Shown one piece after another: positions 1-7,249 of a stretch of 8,731 bases of DNA. The translations under genes were made by a program, and so were the position numbers. Location of the stretch: assembly GCA_045615545.1 (NCBI GenBank), contig JAZLFA010000020.1, positions 1 through 8,731 on the forward strand, given 5' to 3'. This DNA comes from SIG220 sp045615545 (GTDB lineage Bacteria > Bacillota_I > Bacilli_A > RFN20 > CAG-826). Each line of letters begins with the position of its first letter. Positions within the stretch are counted from its first letter, which is position 1. Below the pieces are notes generated by a model, which was given only the letters and a program-made list of their open reading frames with translations, had not been told where the DNA came from and ran no database searches.

Positions 1-523
1 AATCAAAATAATTATAAAATTCATCACACTTATGCCAATATGCATAACCCCAATTATCAAAATTCCATTTATCCATATATTCATTAAGTTCATAATCTAT
101 GTAATAGATTAAGTTATCCTTAACAACAAAATTTGTGGAAAAATAATCAAGATTATATGAATGATTTTTACATAAAGATGCAAAATATTTAATTTGATCA
201 ATATATTCATCTTTCATTTGATCTAATAAAACTAATTCATTGATTAATGGACCATCAATGTATTCTTTAATTAATATGTCATTAGCTTCATCGCTATCAA
301 CTAATTGGGGCACTCTTACACCAATTTCTTTTAGCTTTTTATATGCATTAACTTCACTTTGAAATTTATTGCCAAATTTATAATATGAGCAAGGTTCATG
401 ATGAAGTTTTTTGAGTACAAATAAATCATTATTTAGTTTTACTAAATAAGAATAGCCACCTTTGCCGCGGCCAAGTAATTTAATTACATTATATGTTTTA
501 TTATTAACAACAAATTGTTCCAT
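1..523 (-). CDS. Protein-kinase-fold phosphotransferase, C-terminus cut by window edge
   Basis: Frame read directly on the minus strand; 174 codons are visible with no stop. It has the core of a eukaryotic-like or Bud32/lipopolysaccharide-kinase-type kinase: a glycine-rich loop LGRGKGGYS (residues 17-25), a candidate ATP lysine in VLKKL (K38), a helix-C glutamate in SEVNAY (E57), a hinge-like ILIKEYIDG (83-91), a catalytic loop NLDYFSTNFVV with D126 and N131, and a metal-binding aspartate in YYIDYE (D143). The catalytic loop has no HRD, so it is not a classical Hanks kinase. The substrate is unknown; a protein, sugar or lipid is possible. The ATG overlaps the stop of the preceding kinase gene by one base (TAATG) and no good Shine-Dalgarno lies upstream, so translation is probably coupled. 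It is the third gene of the nagA operon. From the motif layout, only a short C-terminal piece is probably missing. Confidence 0.75.
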   Translation of the reverse strand, partial: MEQFVVNNKTYNVIKLLGRGKGGYSYLVKLNNDLFVLKKLHHEPCSYYKFGNKFQSEVNAYKKLKEIGVRVPQLVDSDEANDILIKEYIDGPLINELVLLDQMKDEYIDQIKYFASLCKNHSYNLDYFSTNFVVKDNLIYYIDYELNEYMDKWNFDNWGYAYWHKCDEFYNYFD

Positions 524-1611
524 TAATCTTTGAAGATATCCGCAATGATTTGTTTCATTTCAGGAAGATGTTTAACCATGTCTTCTAATAATGCAAATTG
601 GCATCTAGCGCGATCTAGATTATGTTTTGGATAATTAATCTTAAAATATTGATCGCCGTCAATATAGTCATCTAAGAAACGCATACCACATTCAAATGTC
701 ATTGCTAAAGCACCATAAGCCATATATTCAACTTCTTTTGGAGTTAAAATCCCTTTTAATTCTCCTAAAAAGCCTTCTGCAAACGCCTTATATAATGGTA
801 ATGATAATTTTACTTTGCTTAAATCAGTTTCGTCTTCACTGGCCTCGTTTGCGCCATATCTAATCGCATCACCAAAATCATGTGCGAGCAAGCCAGGCAT
901 AACTGTATCTAAATCAATAATGCATAAAGGTTCGAAACTACCATCTTTTAATAAAGCGTTGTTTGTTTTGGTATCATTATGTGTAACTCTTAATGGCAAT
1001 TCGTTTTTATGTTCAGAAATAAGTAAACCATATTCTTTTAACGCTTCGAGTTTTTCGATATCTTTTTGAACTTCATTAACTCTCTTTAAAGGATCTTTCT
1101 TGGTAGTAAAGATGAAATGTTTATATCTTCTTTCTGTATCGTGGAAATATGGAATAGTTTCATATAACTTAGTAGCGTCAATATCACCAAGTCTTTCTTG
1201 GAATATACCAAAAGCTCTACCAACGTTTTTCATAATTGCTGTTGTGATTTGGCCATCTACTGCGACACCTTCAAAGAAGGTGTATAATCTCCAGAAAGCA
1301 TCTTGATTGATAAAATAATTATCGCCATTATAAGTATGATGGAAATGAAGTGCTTCTTTTGGATTATTTTTACGGATGTGTTCACAAACAAGATCAATGT
1401 TGCTCATAATCAAAATTGGATCTTTAAAGACATTGATATTAATCTTTTGAACAACATAATATTTTTCGCGATTGCTCACATGGTCAAGAACACATACTTT
1501 GTAAGTATTATTGATATGACCCATCTTCATTTCAATGATATTAATAATTGGGTCATGAATTTTAAATGTCTCAAGTACGCGAGACATTGTGTTTAATAAT
1601 TGTGCGTTCAT
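523..1611 (-). CDS. nahK: NahK-type N-acetylhexosamine 1-kinase (APH-fold phosphotransferase)
   Basis: This 362-residue protein belongs to the aminoglycoside-phosphotransferase fold and resembles the N-acetylhexosamine 1-kinase branch, which phosphorylates GlcNAc or GalNAc at C1 using ATP in the cytoplasm. Visible motifs are a nucleotide-loop GHINNTYKV (31-39), an ATP-binding lysine in VVQKININVF (K56), the Brenner motif VTHNDTKTNN (209-218) with D213 as probable base, and the metal-binding IIDLDTVMPG (231-240) followed by HDFGDAIRYGAN. The length matches the family (about 360). The start is supported by AAGGA at 1621-1625, nine bases upstream and inside the end of nagA. It begins 3 bp after the nagA stop, so the two are co-transcribed. 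GlcNAc-1-phosphate from this enzyme would feed UDP-GlcNAc synthesis, while nagA handles the 6-phosphate. The family is secure; the exact sugar is inferred. Confidence 0.8.
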   Translation of the reverse strand: MNAQLLNTMSRVLETFKIHDPIINIIEMKMGHINNTYKVCVLDHVSNREKYYVVQKININVFKDPILIMSNIDLVCEHIRKNNPKEALHFHHTYNGDNYFINQDAFWRLYTFFEGVAVDGQITTAIMKNVGRAFGIFQERLGDIDATKLYETIPYFHDTERRYKHFIFTTKKDPLKRVNEVQKDIEKLEALKEYGLLISEHKNELPLRVTHNDTKTNNALLKDGSFEPLCIIDLDTVMPGLLAHDFGDAIRYGANEASEDETDLSKVKLSLPLYKAFAEGFLGELKGILTPKEVEYMAYGALAMTFECGMRFLDDYIDGDQYFKINYPKHNLDRARCQFALLEDMVKHLPEMKQIIADIFKD

Positions 1612-1614
1612 AAT

Positions 1615-2748
1615 TTATTTTCCTTCGTAGACAAGCTGTCCTAGTTTATATGTTTTCTTAACATGTAAGTTTTCATCTAATAAAACAAAATCCGCTAAAT
1701 AATTGGCCTTAATTATTCCACGATCTTTTAAACCTAAGCTTTGAGCTTGGTTATAAGAAGAAATTTTACTTAGTTCACTGAGTGAAGCTCCAGTAATATC
1801 TCTTATATTTCTAATTCCTTGATCCATTGTTAATAAAGATCCCGCTAATGGACCACTAGTTAAATAAGCAGCGCCATCTTTACGGATACATGGAAGTCCA
1901 AATAAATCAAAATTAACTAAATCGCTATGCTTAATCTTTAAAGCATCAGTAATAATCATAAATTTATCACTACCAATAATCTTATAAGACATCTTTAAGG
2001 CTTCAGGACAAACGTGGATTGTATCACAGATAAATTCTCTATAGAGAGAATCAAAATAGAAAGCTGCACTTAAAACACCTGGTTTACGATGATGGTGTCC
2101 ACTCATGGCATTATGGGTATGAGTTGTGTTTGTAAGCCCTACTTTAATAGCCTTTTCTACATCGCTAAATGTAGCGTCGCTATGTCCTGCAGAAACCACT
2201 ACTCCATTTTCCTTACAGAATTTAATGAATTCTAAAGCCCCTTCTTTTTCCGGTGCCATAGAAATGTATCTGACATTGTTATCACTAGCTTTAATGAATT
2301 CTTTCATTTCATTAATATCAGGATTACGAATGAATGCTTCATTTTGTGCCCCTTTATGCTTTTCATTAATATAAGGACCTTCAAAATGGATACCTAATAA
2401 AGAAGGATTTTCTTTTTTAGCAAGTTTAACTTGCTCACAAACATTCATTAATGATTCGTGATCGCTTGTAAGGGTGGTTGCTAAATAAGAAGTAACGCCT
2501 TCACTATATAATGCTTCTGAGATTACTTTGTAATCATCCTTTTTAGCGTCCATAAAATCAATCGCACAAGATCCATGAATATGTAAATCAATAAATCCCG
2601 GCATTAAAATCAAACCATGTTGATCTAATGCTTGTTTATCAAAACAATCGCCACTATTAACGGAAACTATTTTTCCTTCGGCGATTTCAATATAGCCTTT
2701 TTCAATAACTGAGTCTGGCAAAACTATTTTTAAGTTTGAGAGGATCAT
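1615..2748 (-). CDS. nagA: N-acetylglucosamine-6-phosphate deacetylase
   Basis: NagA removes acetate from GlcNAc-6-phosphate to give glucosamine-6-phosphate, the committed step of amino-sugar catabolism and wall recycling. The 377-residue protein has the full amidohydrolase set: GFIDLHIHG (51-59, H56 and H58), metal-ligand glutamate in HFEGP (E123), AGHSDATF (H189), TTHTHNAM (H210), CDTIHV (H245) and the catalytic aspartate in MIITDAL (D268). The TIM-barrel protein is of normal length (about 380). Two places vary: the usual THL(F/Y)NAM is THTHNAM, and the usual ADG-IH reads CDTIH. The start is fixed by AGGAG at 2757-2761, eight bases before the ATG. It is first in a minus-strand operon with the NahK-like kinase and a kinase-fold protein, and is divergent from a lipoprotein gene. 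No nagB (deaminase) is in view, so the next step must be encoded elsewhere. Confidence 0.95.
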   Translation of the reverse strand: MILSNLKIVLPDSVIEKGYIEIAEGKIVSVNSGDCFDKQALDQHGLILMPGFIDLHIHGSCAIDFMDAKKDDYKVISEALYSEGVTSYLATTLTSDHESLMNVCEQVKLAKKENPSLLGIHFEGPYINEKHKGAQNEAFIRNPDINEMKEFIKASDNNVRYISMAPEKEGALEFIKFCKENGVVVSAGHSDATFSDVEKAIKVGLTNTTHTHNAMSGHHHRKPGVLSAAFYFDSLYREFICDTIHVCPEALKMSYKIIGSDKFMIITDALKIKHSDLVNFDLFGLPCIRKDGAAYLTSGPLAGSLLTMDQGIRNIRDITGASLSELSKISSYNQAQSLGLKDRGIIKANYLADFVLLDENLHVKKTYKLGQLVYEGK

Positions 2749-2771
2749 AAATTCTTCTCCTAGCGGAATAT

Positions 2772-2800
2772 ATTATATAGATATTTTTTTCTGTAGAAAA
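2772..2800 (-). promoter_or_regulatory. Probable nagA operon promoter
   Basis: On the minus strand a perfect TATAAT lies at 2777-2772, 23 bases before the nagA ATG, giving a leader of under 20 bases that holds the Shine-Dalgarno. At a 17-bp spacing the -35 position (2800-2795) reads TTTTCT, a poor match to TTGACA. A weak -35 beside a consensus -10 would fit an activated or regulated promoter, but that is an inference. Confidence 0.55.
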
Positions 2801-2820
2801 GAAAATTGATACTAATTTTC
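2801..2820. repeat. Inverted repeat between divergent promoters, candidate operator
   Basis: Perfect 7-bp arms GAAAATT (2801-2807) and AATTTTC (2814-2820) flank a 6-base centre. The repeat sits exactly between the -35 regions of the two divergent promoters, a place suited to one regulator acting on both. Arms this AT-rich can arise by chance, and no regulator gene is in the window. Confidence 0.35.
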
Positions 2821-2823
2821 AAA

Positions 2824-2851
2824 TTGATTTAGCGCTTATGTGGCATATAAT
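2824..2851 (+). promoter_or_regulatory. Promoter of the lipoprotein gene
   Basis: TTGATT (2824-2829, 4 of 6 to consensus), a 16-bp spacer and a perfect TATAAT (2846-2851) precede the lipoprotein ATG at 2873. The predicted transcript starts near 2858, just before AGGAG at 2861-2865. The -10 lies inside a 16-bp inverted repeat. Confidence 0.65.
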
Positions 2852-2857
2852 TATGCC
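2842..2857. repeat. Palindrome over the lipoprotein -10 box, candidate operator
   Basis: GGCATA (2842-2847), four bases TAAT, then TATGCC (2852-2857) form a perfect 6-bp inverted repeat that brackets the TATAAT box. A protein bound here would block RNA polymerase. The GGC/GCC ends stand out against the AT-rich surroundings. The regulator is unknown. Confidence 0.4.
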
Positions 2858-2872
2858 GAAAGGAGAAAAACA

Positions 2873-3523
2873 ATGAAGAAAAGTTTATTATTACTTTGCG
2901 CATTACCTCTAATACTCACATCCTGTGGCGGTGGAGAAAGTAATTTTTATGGCAAAACATATTCATATAAAAGCGGATGCTGCTATAACTTAGATACAGC
3001 TAGCCCTTCTCTTAGTGGAGAAAAATCCATGAGAGATTATATTGAAGAAGCCTTTAGAGATAACAATGTTAACTTAGAAATGTGTGGCGGTCTTAATGGC
3101 TACAACATTATCCCATTTGAAAAATGTGGTAATTATAGCGAAATGATCACCAACATGGAAACTATGGCTAAAACCAGTTTTGATCGCGCTTATGAAGGCG
3201 GATTATCATTTACCGTTGGAACAAAAGAAGATAAAACATTCACTCTTAAACTAGGAAACGATGTTTATGACTGGAAATTTAGCGAATATGCCGATCAAGA
3301 AACGGTATTAATGTTAAAAAATGGTGAAAAAACAGTAGGAGAAATCACAAGTGCTCCTATTATTGGCTATGGTTGGAGAAATGGCCACTGCGAATGTGTC
3401 CAAATTGAACTTGATGGTGTTAAATCATGTGTTGAATTCGTTTTTGGATTCAAAAGAAACGTTGAAATCGACGGAAAAGAATATTCCGGTTTAAGATGGG
3501 GGGTTTGGGCTAAAATCGACTAA
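2873..3523 (+). CDS. Cysteine-rich secreted lipoprotein of unknown function
   Basis: The protein has 216 residues. It opens with a lipoprotein signal, MKKSLLLLCALPLILTSC, whose lipobox LTSC would be cleaved before C18, leaving a lipid-anchored protein on the outer face of the membrane. ATG 2873 is chosen because AGGAG (2861-2865) precedes it by seven bases; an in-frame ATG at 2840 would lie upstream of the promoter -10 and would bury the signal peptide. A Gly/Ser tether follows, then a soluble region rich in Tyr, Gly and charged residues with no further membrane segment. Beyond C18 there are seven cysteines: C36-C37, C71, C85, C173, C175 and C186. This is unusual for an exported protein of this kind and suggests disulfides or metal binding. 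I do not recognise the family. It is single-gene, divergent from nagA, and ends at a terminator. Confidence 0.85.
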   Translation: MKKSLLLLCALPLILTSCGGGESNFYGKTYSYKSGCCYNLDTASPSLSGEKSMRDYIEEAFRDNNVNLEMCGGLNGYNIIPFEKCGNYSEMITNMETMAKTSFDRAYEGGLSFTVGTKEDKTFTLKLGNDVYDWKFSEYADQETVLMLKNGEKTVGEITSAPIIGYGWRNGHCECVQIELDGVKSCVEFVFGFKRNVEIDGKEYSGLRWGVWAKID

Positions 3524-3547
3524 TAATTAATTTTATTAATTTAGCAC

Positions 3548-3581
3548 AAAAAAGGAGTTGAAATTCAACTCCTTATTTTTT
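3548..3581. terminator. Bidirectional intrinsic terminator between convergent genes
   Basis: The stem AAGGAGTTG (3552-3560) pairs perfectly with CAACTCCTT (3566-3574) around a 5-base loop. On the plus strand it is followed by a T-run (3576-3581). On the minus strand the A-run 3548-3553 reads as T6. It lies 28 bases after the lipoprotein stop and 18 after the ABC gene stop, so it can end both transcripts. Confidence 0.9.
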
Positions 3582-3592
3582 ATTCTTATCGC

Positions 3593-5455
3593 TTAAGAGA
3601 ATTGTGGTCCCTTACCAGTAAACTGTGAATTATATAAAGCAGCATAGAAACCATCTAACTTCATTAATTGATCATGGTTACCAGTTTCGATAACATCGCC
3701 ATCTTTCATAACGATGATGAGATCGCTGTTCTTAATGGTAGACAAACGGTGTGCGATAACAAAGCTTGTTCTACCTTTCATAAGTGCATCCATTGCGTCT
3801 TGAATGAGAAGTTCGGTACGTGTATCAACACTACTAGTAGCTTCATCAAGAATGAGCATTGGAGCATTTTGCACCATTGCTCTAGCAATAGTGAGTAATT
3901 GTTTTTGTCCAGCAGAGAGACCACAATCTTCGTTTAATACGTGATCATATCCACCAGGTTGTTGACGAATGAAGGTATCGCAGTGAGTCGCTTTACAAGC
4001 TTCATATACTTCTTCATCAGTAGCATCAGGACGAGAATATTTCAAGTTCTCCATAATGGTGCCTTCGAATAGCCAAGTATCTTGAAGGACCATACCAAAT
4101 AAGCTTCTAACATAACTACGGTTAAGTGCCTTGGTGTCAACTCCATCAATTTTGATGGAACCACTATTAACTTCATAGAATCTCATCAAGAGGTTAACCA
4201 TTGTTGTTTTACCTGCACCGGTAGGACCGACAATAGCGATCTTTTGACCATGTTTACCTTCTTCACAGAAATCATGAACAATGATTCTATCTTTGTTATA
4301 GCCAAATCTAACGTGATCAAATGTGATATTACCTTGGACATTAGAAATGGTGTCAGTTTTATTAGATTCATCTGGTTCATCTTTTTGTGCTAAGAACTCG
4401 AAGATTCTTTGAGCGCTTGCGAAGGCTCTTTGCATTGTAGCAAAGTTAGTTGCGATTTGGTTCATTGGTGAAAGTAATTGATCACCATAAGCAACAGCAG
4501 CAACTATAGTTGCAATTGAACTAGCTTTAACATCTGGATCGCTAGAACTTAAGTTAACAACAATAACACCACCAACTAAAGCAATCGCACAGAAAAGTAC
4601 GTTACTTAAGAAGTTAGCAAGAGGAATTGTTGCACCACTATAGAAGTCAGCTTTAGACATAGTCTTTTCTAGCTTGTGGTTAGAAACACTGAACTTATCT
4701 CTATTTCTATCATGAGCATTAAATACTCTAAGGATGTTATATCCAGAGAAGCTTTCTTCAGCATGAGAAGAAACAACGCTGGTAATTTCACTTCTTTCAA
4801 GGAAGTATTTTTGGCTCTTACCACCAACTTTAATCAAGATATAGAGAATAAATGGGAGTAAGACAACTGCCACAATACCAATCTTCCATGAATTCCATCC
4901 GCCTTGAGCAACTTTATCGACATCAAGGAAGAAGATCATGATGATAACACCAATGACAGTGATAATAGAAGAAATAACTGTTGATAATGTAGCGTTAAGA
5001 ACAGTAGAGATGATATCAACATCGTTACTAACGTAACTTAAGACATCACCAATATTTCTTGTGTCAAAATAATTAAGTGGTAAGTGATTGATTTTACCAA
5101 TCATCTTATTTCTTAAATCAGCACAGCCTCTAGCAACAACACCAGAGACAATATAGACTTGGACATATTGGAATAAACAGCCTAAACCGAATAAGCCAAT
5201 AGTAATATAGGCATTGAGCCATATTTTATCCATATCATCGCTAGCACGGACACCGGCTTCCCAGTTAATTAAGATTTCGCCCATTTGTTTTAAGAACATT
5301 GGGGCAGCAATGATAAATAATGTACCAATTATTGCGAAAACAATACCGACAATAATTTTGCCTTTTTCTTGGCTAATAACGTCTCTTAATTTACCACCAG
5401 GAGTTTCTTGTTTTTGAGTTTTACTAAGCTTTTCATAAACATTAGTCTTTGTCAT
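3593..5455 (-). CDS. ABC exporter half-transporter, catalytically intact subunit with degenerate signature motif
   Basis: This 620-residue fused permease-ATPase is a type IV exporter half. Six hydrophobic segments lie at roughly 33-55, 80-105, 150-177, 190-210, 278-300 and 312-325, followed by a nucleotide-binding domain. Motifs are Walker A GPTGAGKT (410-417), Q-loop VLQDTWLF (Q458), Walker B MLILDE (533-538) with the catalytic glutamate E538, and an H-loop histidine (H569). The signature is LSAGQ (513-517), not LSGGQ. It should pair with the gene just upstream, which has the opposite defects. The ATG overlaps that gene by 14 bp and is preceded by AGGAGG at 5465-5470, nine bases away, indicating coupled expression. 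Heterodimeric exporters of this class (LmrCD, BmrCD, TM287/288) export drugs, lipids or peptides; the substrate cannot be read from the sequence. The gene ends at the shared terminator. Confidence 0.93.
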   Translation of the reverse strand: MTKTNVYEKLSKTQKQETPGGKLRDVISQEKGKIIVGIVFAIIGTLFIIAAPMFLKQMGEILINWEAGVRASDDMDKIWLNAYITIGLFGLGCLFQYVQVYIVSGVVARGCADLRNKMIGKINHLPLNYFDTRNIGDVLSYVSNDVDIISTVLNATLSTVISSIITVIGVIIMIFFLDVDKVAQGGWNSWKIGIVAVVLLPFILYILIKVGGKSQKYFLERSEITSVVSSHAEESFSGYNILRVFNAHDRNRDKFSVSNHKLEKTMSKADFYSGATIPLANFLSNVLFCAIALVGGVIVVNLSSSDPDVKASSIATIVAAVAYGDQLLSPMNQIATNFATMQRAFASAQRIFEFLAQKDEPDESNKTDTISNVQGNITFDHVRFGYNKDRIIVHDFCEEGKHGQKIAIVGPTGAGKTTMVNLLMRFYEVNSGSIKIDGVDTKALNRSYVRSLFGMVLQDTWLFEGTIMENLKYSRPDATDEEVYEACKATHCDTFIRQQPGGYDHVLNEDCGLSAGQKQLLTIARAMVQNAPMLILDEATSSVDTRTELLIQDAMDALMKGRTSFVIAHRLSTIKNSDLIIVMKDGDVIETGNHDQLMKLDGFYAALYNSQFTGKGPQFS

Positions 5456-7187
5456 TTTCGAGTTCCTCCTTACTTAATTGTGATAAAGCGATTTCTTTAT
5501 AAACAGCACAGGTCTTAAGTAACTCTTTATGAGTTCCCATACCCACTGCTTCGCCTTTTTCAAGAACGATAATCTTGTCAGCGTCCATAATGGTACCGAC
5601 TCTTTGAGCAACGATAACATTAGTTGTGCCAACACATTGTTTTTTGATTTCGCCACGTAATACTTTATCAGTGCGATAATCTAGAGCAGAGAATGAATCA
5701 TCAAAGATGAAAATTTCTGGTTCCATAATAATTGCACGAGCAATACATAATCTTTGTCTTTGTCCACCAGAAACGTTTTTACCACCTTGAGAGATTTCAT
5801 AATTTAATCCATCAGGAAGTTTAGAAACGAACTCAGTGGCTTGGGCAATAGATAAGGCACGCTCAATTTGAGTTGGATTAGCGTCAGGCTTACCAATTAT
5901 AATATTGTTTACAAGTGAATCATGGAATAAGTATCCTCTTTGAGGAACGTATCCAAATTTAGCATTTAAGTCTTCTAGATTGTATTCTTTAACGTTAACA
6001 CCATCGATTAAGATTTCACCTTCAGTGCAATCAAAGAATCTTGGCATTAAGTTGATCAATGTTGATTTACCACTACCGGTAGCGCCAATAAAGGCAATTG
6101 TTTCACCTTTCTTAACGGAGAAGGAAATGTTTTTAAGAACAGGCTCTTCTGCTCCTGGATAAGAGAAGGAAACATTTTTAAATTCAATTGTGCCAACTTC
6201 GTTAGTAGCAGGAGAAGTTTCCTTACCAACAACACTTGGTTTAGTATCAATAACAGTGTTGACACGTTTCATACAGACGATACATCTTGGTAATTGGATA
6301 ACAACGGCAATAACCATGACGAATCCAACTAAGATTAAGGCTGCGAATTGAATAACAACAGAAATCTTGGAATAAGTAAATGTTGAACCTTCTTGACTCA
6401 TAATTATGGCACCGATTGTGTAAATAGCAACATTGAGTAAGCCAATAATTAATTGCATCAAAGGCATCAATAAACCCATACCTCTGTTAGAGAATCTTTC
6501 GGTTTTCATTAATATGCTATTAACAACACCGAATTTCTTTTCTTGATAGTCTTCAGCATGATATGCTCTAACAACTCTTAAGCCTTCTAAGTTTTCTCTT
6601 GTAACTAAGGAGACCTTATCAAGTTTAACTTGAATAGCTTCATACTTAGGTAAGACAACAAGAATGATGATTACAATCGAAACAATCATTAACGCTAAAG
6701 CGATAGCGACAGCGATTGTAAGAGGCCAAATTTGTTCAATAATCAATTGAACTAAAGCAAATATGGCAAGTAATGGTCCATAAATGATATAACGGAACAA
6801 TAAGTTTAAAGTGTCTGCAACGAATGTTAAGTCATTAGTAGTTCTAGTGACTAAAGAAGAGACACTGTAGTCATTCATTTCTCGACTTGAGAACATGCTG
6901 ACTTGTTTAAATAATTCATATCGAGAAACAGAAACGATATGAGCGGTCAAAACACTGGCAATTTTACATGTTGTAAGCGCGGCTACGCCCGCAACAGCAG
7001 CGTAAAGAAGTAACCAAAGAATATCAATGGCTATGACTGTTATTTGTTCGCCACTTTGTAAATGCGCAATTACTTGACCTAGTTGGGATGGAATCAAACA
7101 TTCCATATAAGCGTTAATTGCAATAGTTATTAAAATAACTAACAATAACCATTTATATTTCCCAGCACGTTTAAGGAATTTAAACAT
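5442..7187 (-). CDS. ABC exporter half-transporter, subunit with degenerate ATP site
   Basis: The protein has 581 residues with the same permease-ATPase layout. Hydrophobic segments are at about 12-32, 50-75, 130-150, 155-180, 240-265 and 276-300. The ATPase has Walker A GATGSGKST (368-376), Q-loop YVPQRG (Q416) and an intact signature VSGGQ (472-476). Walker B, FIFDD (493-497), has Asp at the catalytic Glu position (D497), and the H-loop histidine is Gln (Q528 in VAQR). Its own ATP site is therefore degenerate, while its signature completes the good site of the partner encoded next. The start is ATG 7187, preceded by AAAGGAG (7193-7199) at five bases. An in-frame TTG at 7223 has no ribosome site, and starting there would place the Shine-Dalgarno inside the coding region. 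It follows galK by 62 bp without a visible terminator, so it may be read from the galK promoter. Confidence 0.93.
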   Translation of the reverse strand: MFKFLKRAGKYKWLLLVILITIAINAYMECLIPSQLGQVIAHLQSGEQITVIAIDILWLLLYAAVAGVAALTTCKIASVLTAHIVSVSRYELFKQVSMFSSREMNDYSVSSLVTRTTNDLTFVADTLNLLFRYIIYGPLLAIFALVQLIIEQIWPLTIAVAIALALMIVSIVIIILVVLPKYEAIQVKLDKVSLVTRENLEGLRVVRAYHAEDYQEKKFGVVNSILMKTERFSNRGMGLLMPLMQLIIGLLNVAIYTIGAIIMSQEGSTFTYSKISVVIQFAALILVGFVMVIAVVIQLPRCIVCMKRVNTVIDTKPSVVGKETSPATNEVGTIEFKNVSFSYPGAEEPVLKNISFSVKKGETIAFIGATGSGKSTLINLMPRFFDCTEGEILIDGVNVKEYNLEDLNAKFGYVPQRGYLFHDSLVNNIIIGKPDANPTQIERALSIAQATEFVSKLPDGLNYEISQGGKNVSGGQRQRLCIARAIIMEPEIFIFDDSFSALDYRTDKVLRGEIKKQCVGTTNVIVAQRVGTIMDADKIIVLEKGEAVGMGTHKELLKTCAVYKEIALSQLSKEELENDKD

Positions 7188-7249
7188 AATAGCTCCTTTC
7201 AATAGGTATATTGATTTTATCAAATTAACAATTAAAAGGATAGAAAATA
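7188..7249 (-). other. Spacer between galK and the ABC genes, no terminator seen
   Basis: The 62-bp spacer has no GC stem followed by a T-run, so read-through from galK is likely. It contains a short inverted repeat, TTGAT-TTT-ATCAA (7211-7223). A TTGTTA/TATACC pair at 15-bp spacing is too weak to call a promoter. The AAAGGAG ribosome site for the ABC gene is at 7193-7199. Confidence 0.4.

Noticed and set aside
1100..1596. Plus-strand open frames of 68 and 97 codons opposite the NahK-like gene
   Set aside because: They lack ribosome sites and recognisable motifs and lie fully opposite a conserved kinase gene.
2840..2872. Upstream in-frame ATG for the lipoprotein gene
   Set aside because: It lies before the -10 box and would add eleven residues ahead of a complete lipoprotein signal; the ATG at 2873 has the ribosome site.
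7188..7223. TTG start extending the first ABC subunit by twelve residues
   Set aside because: No ribosome site precedes it, and the AAAGGAG serving ATG 7187 would fall inside the coding region.
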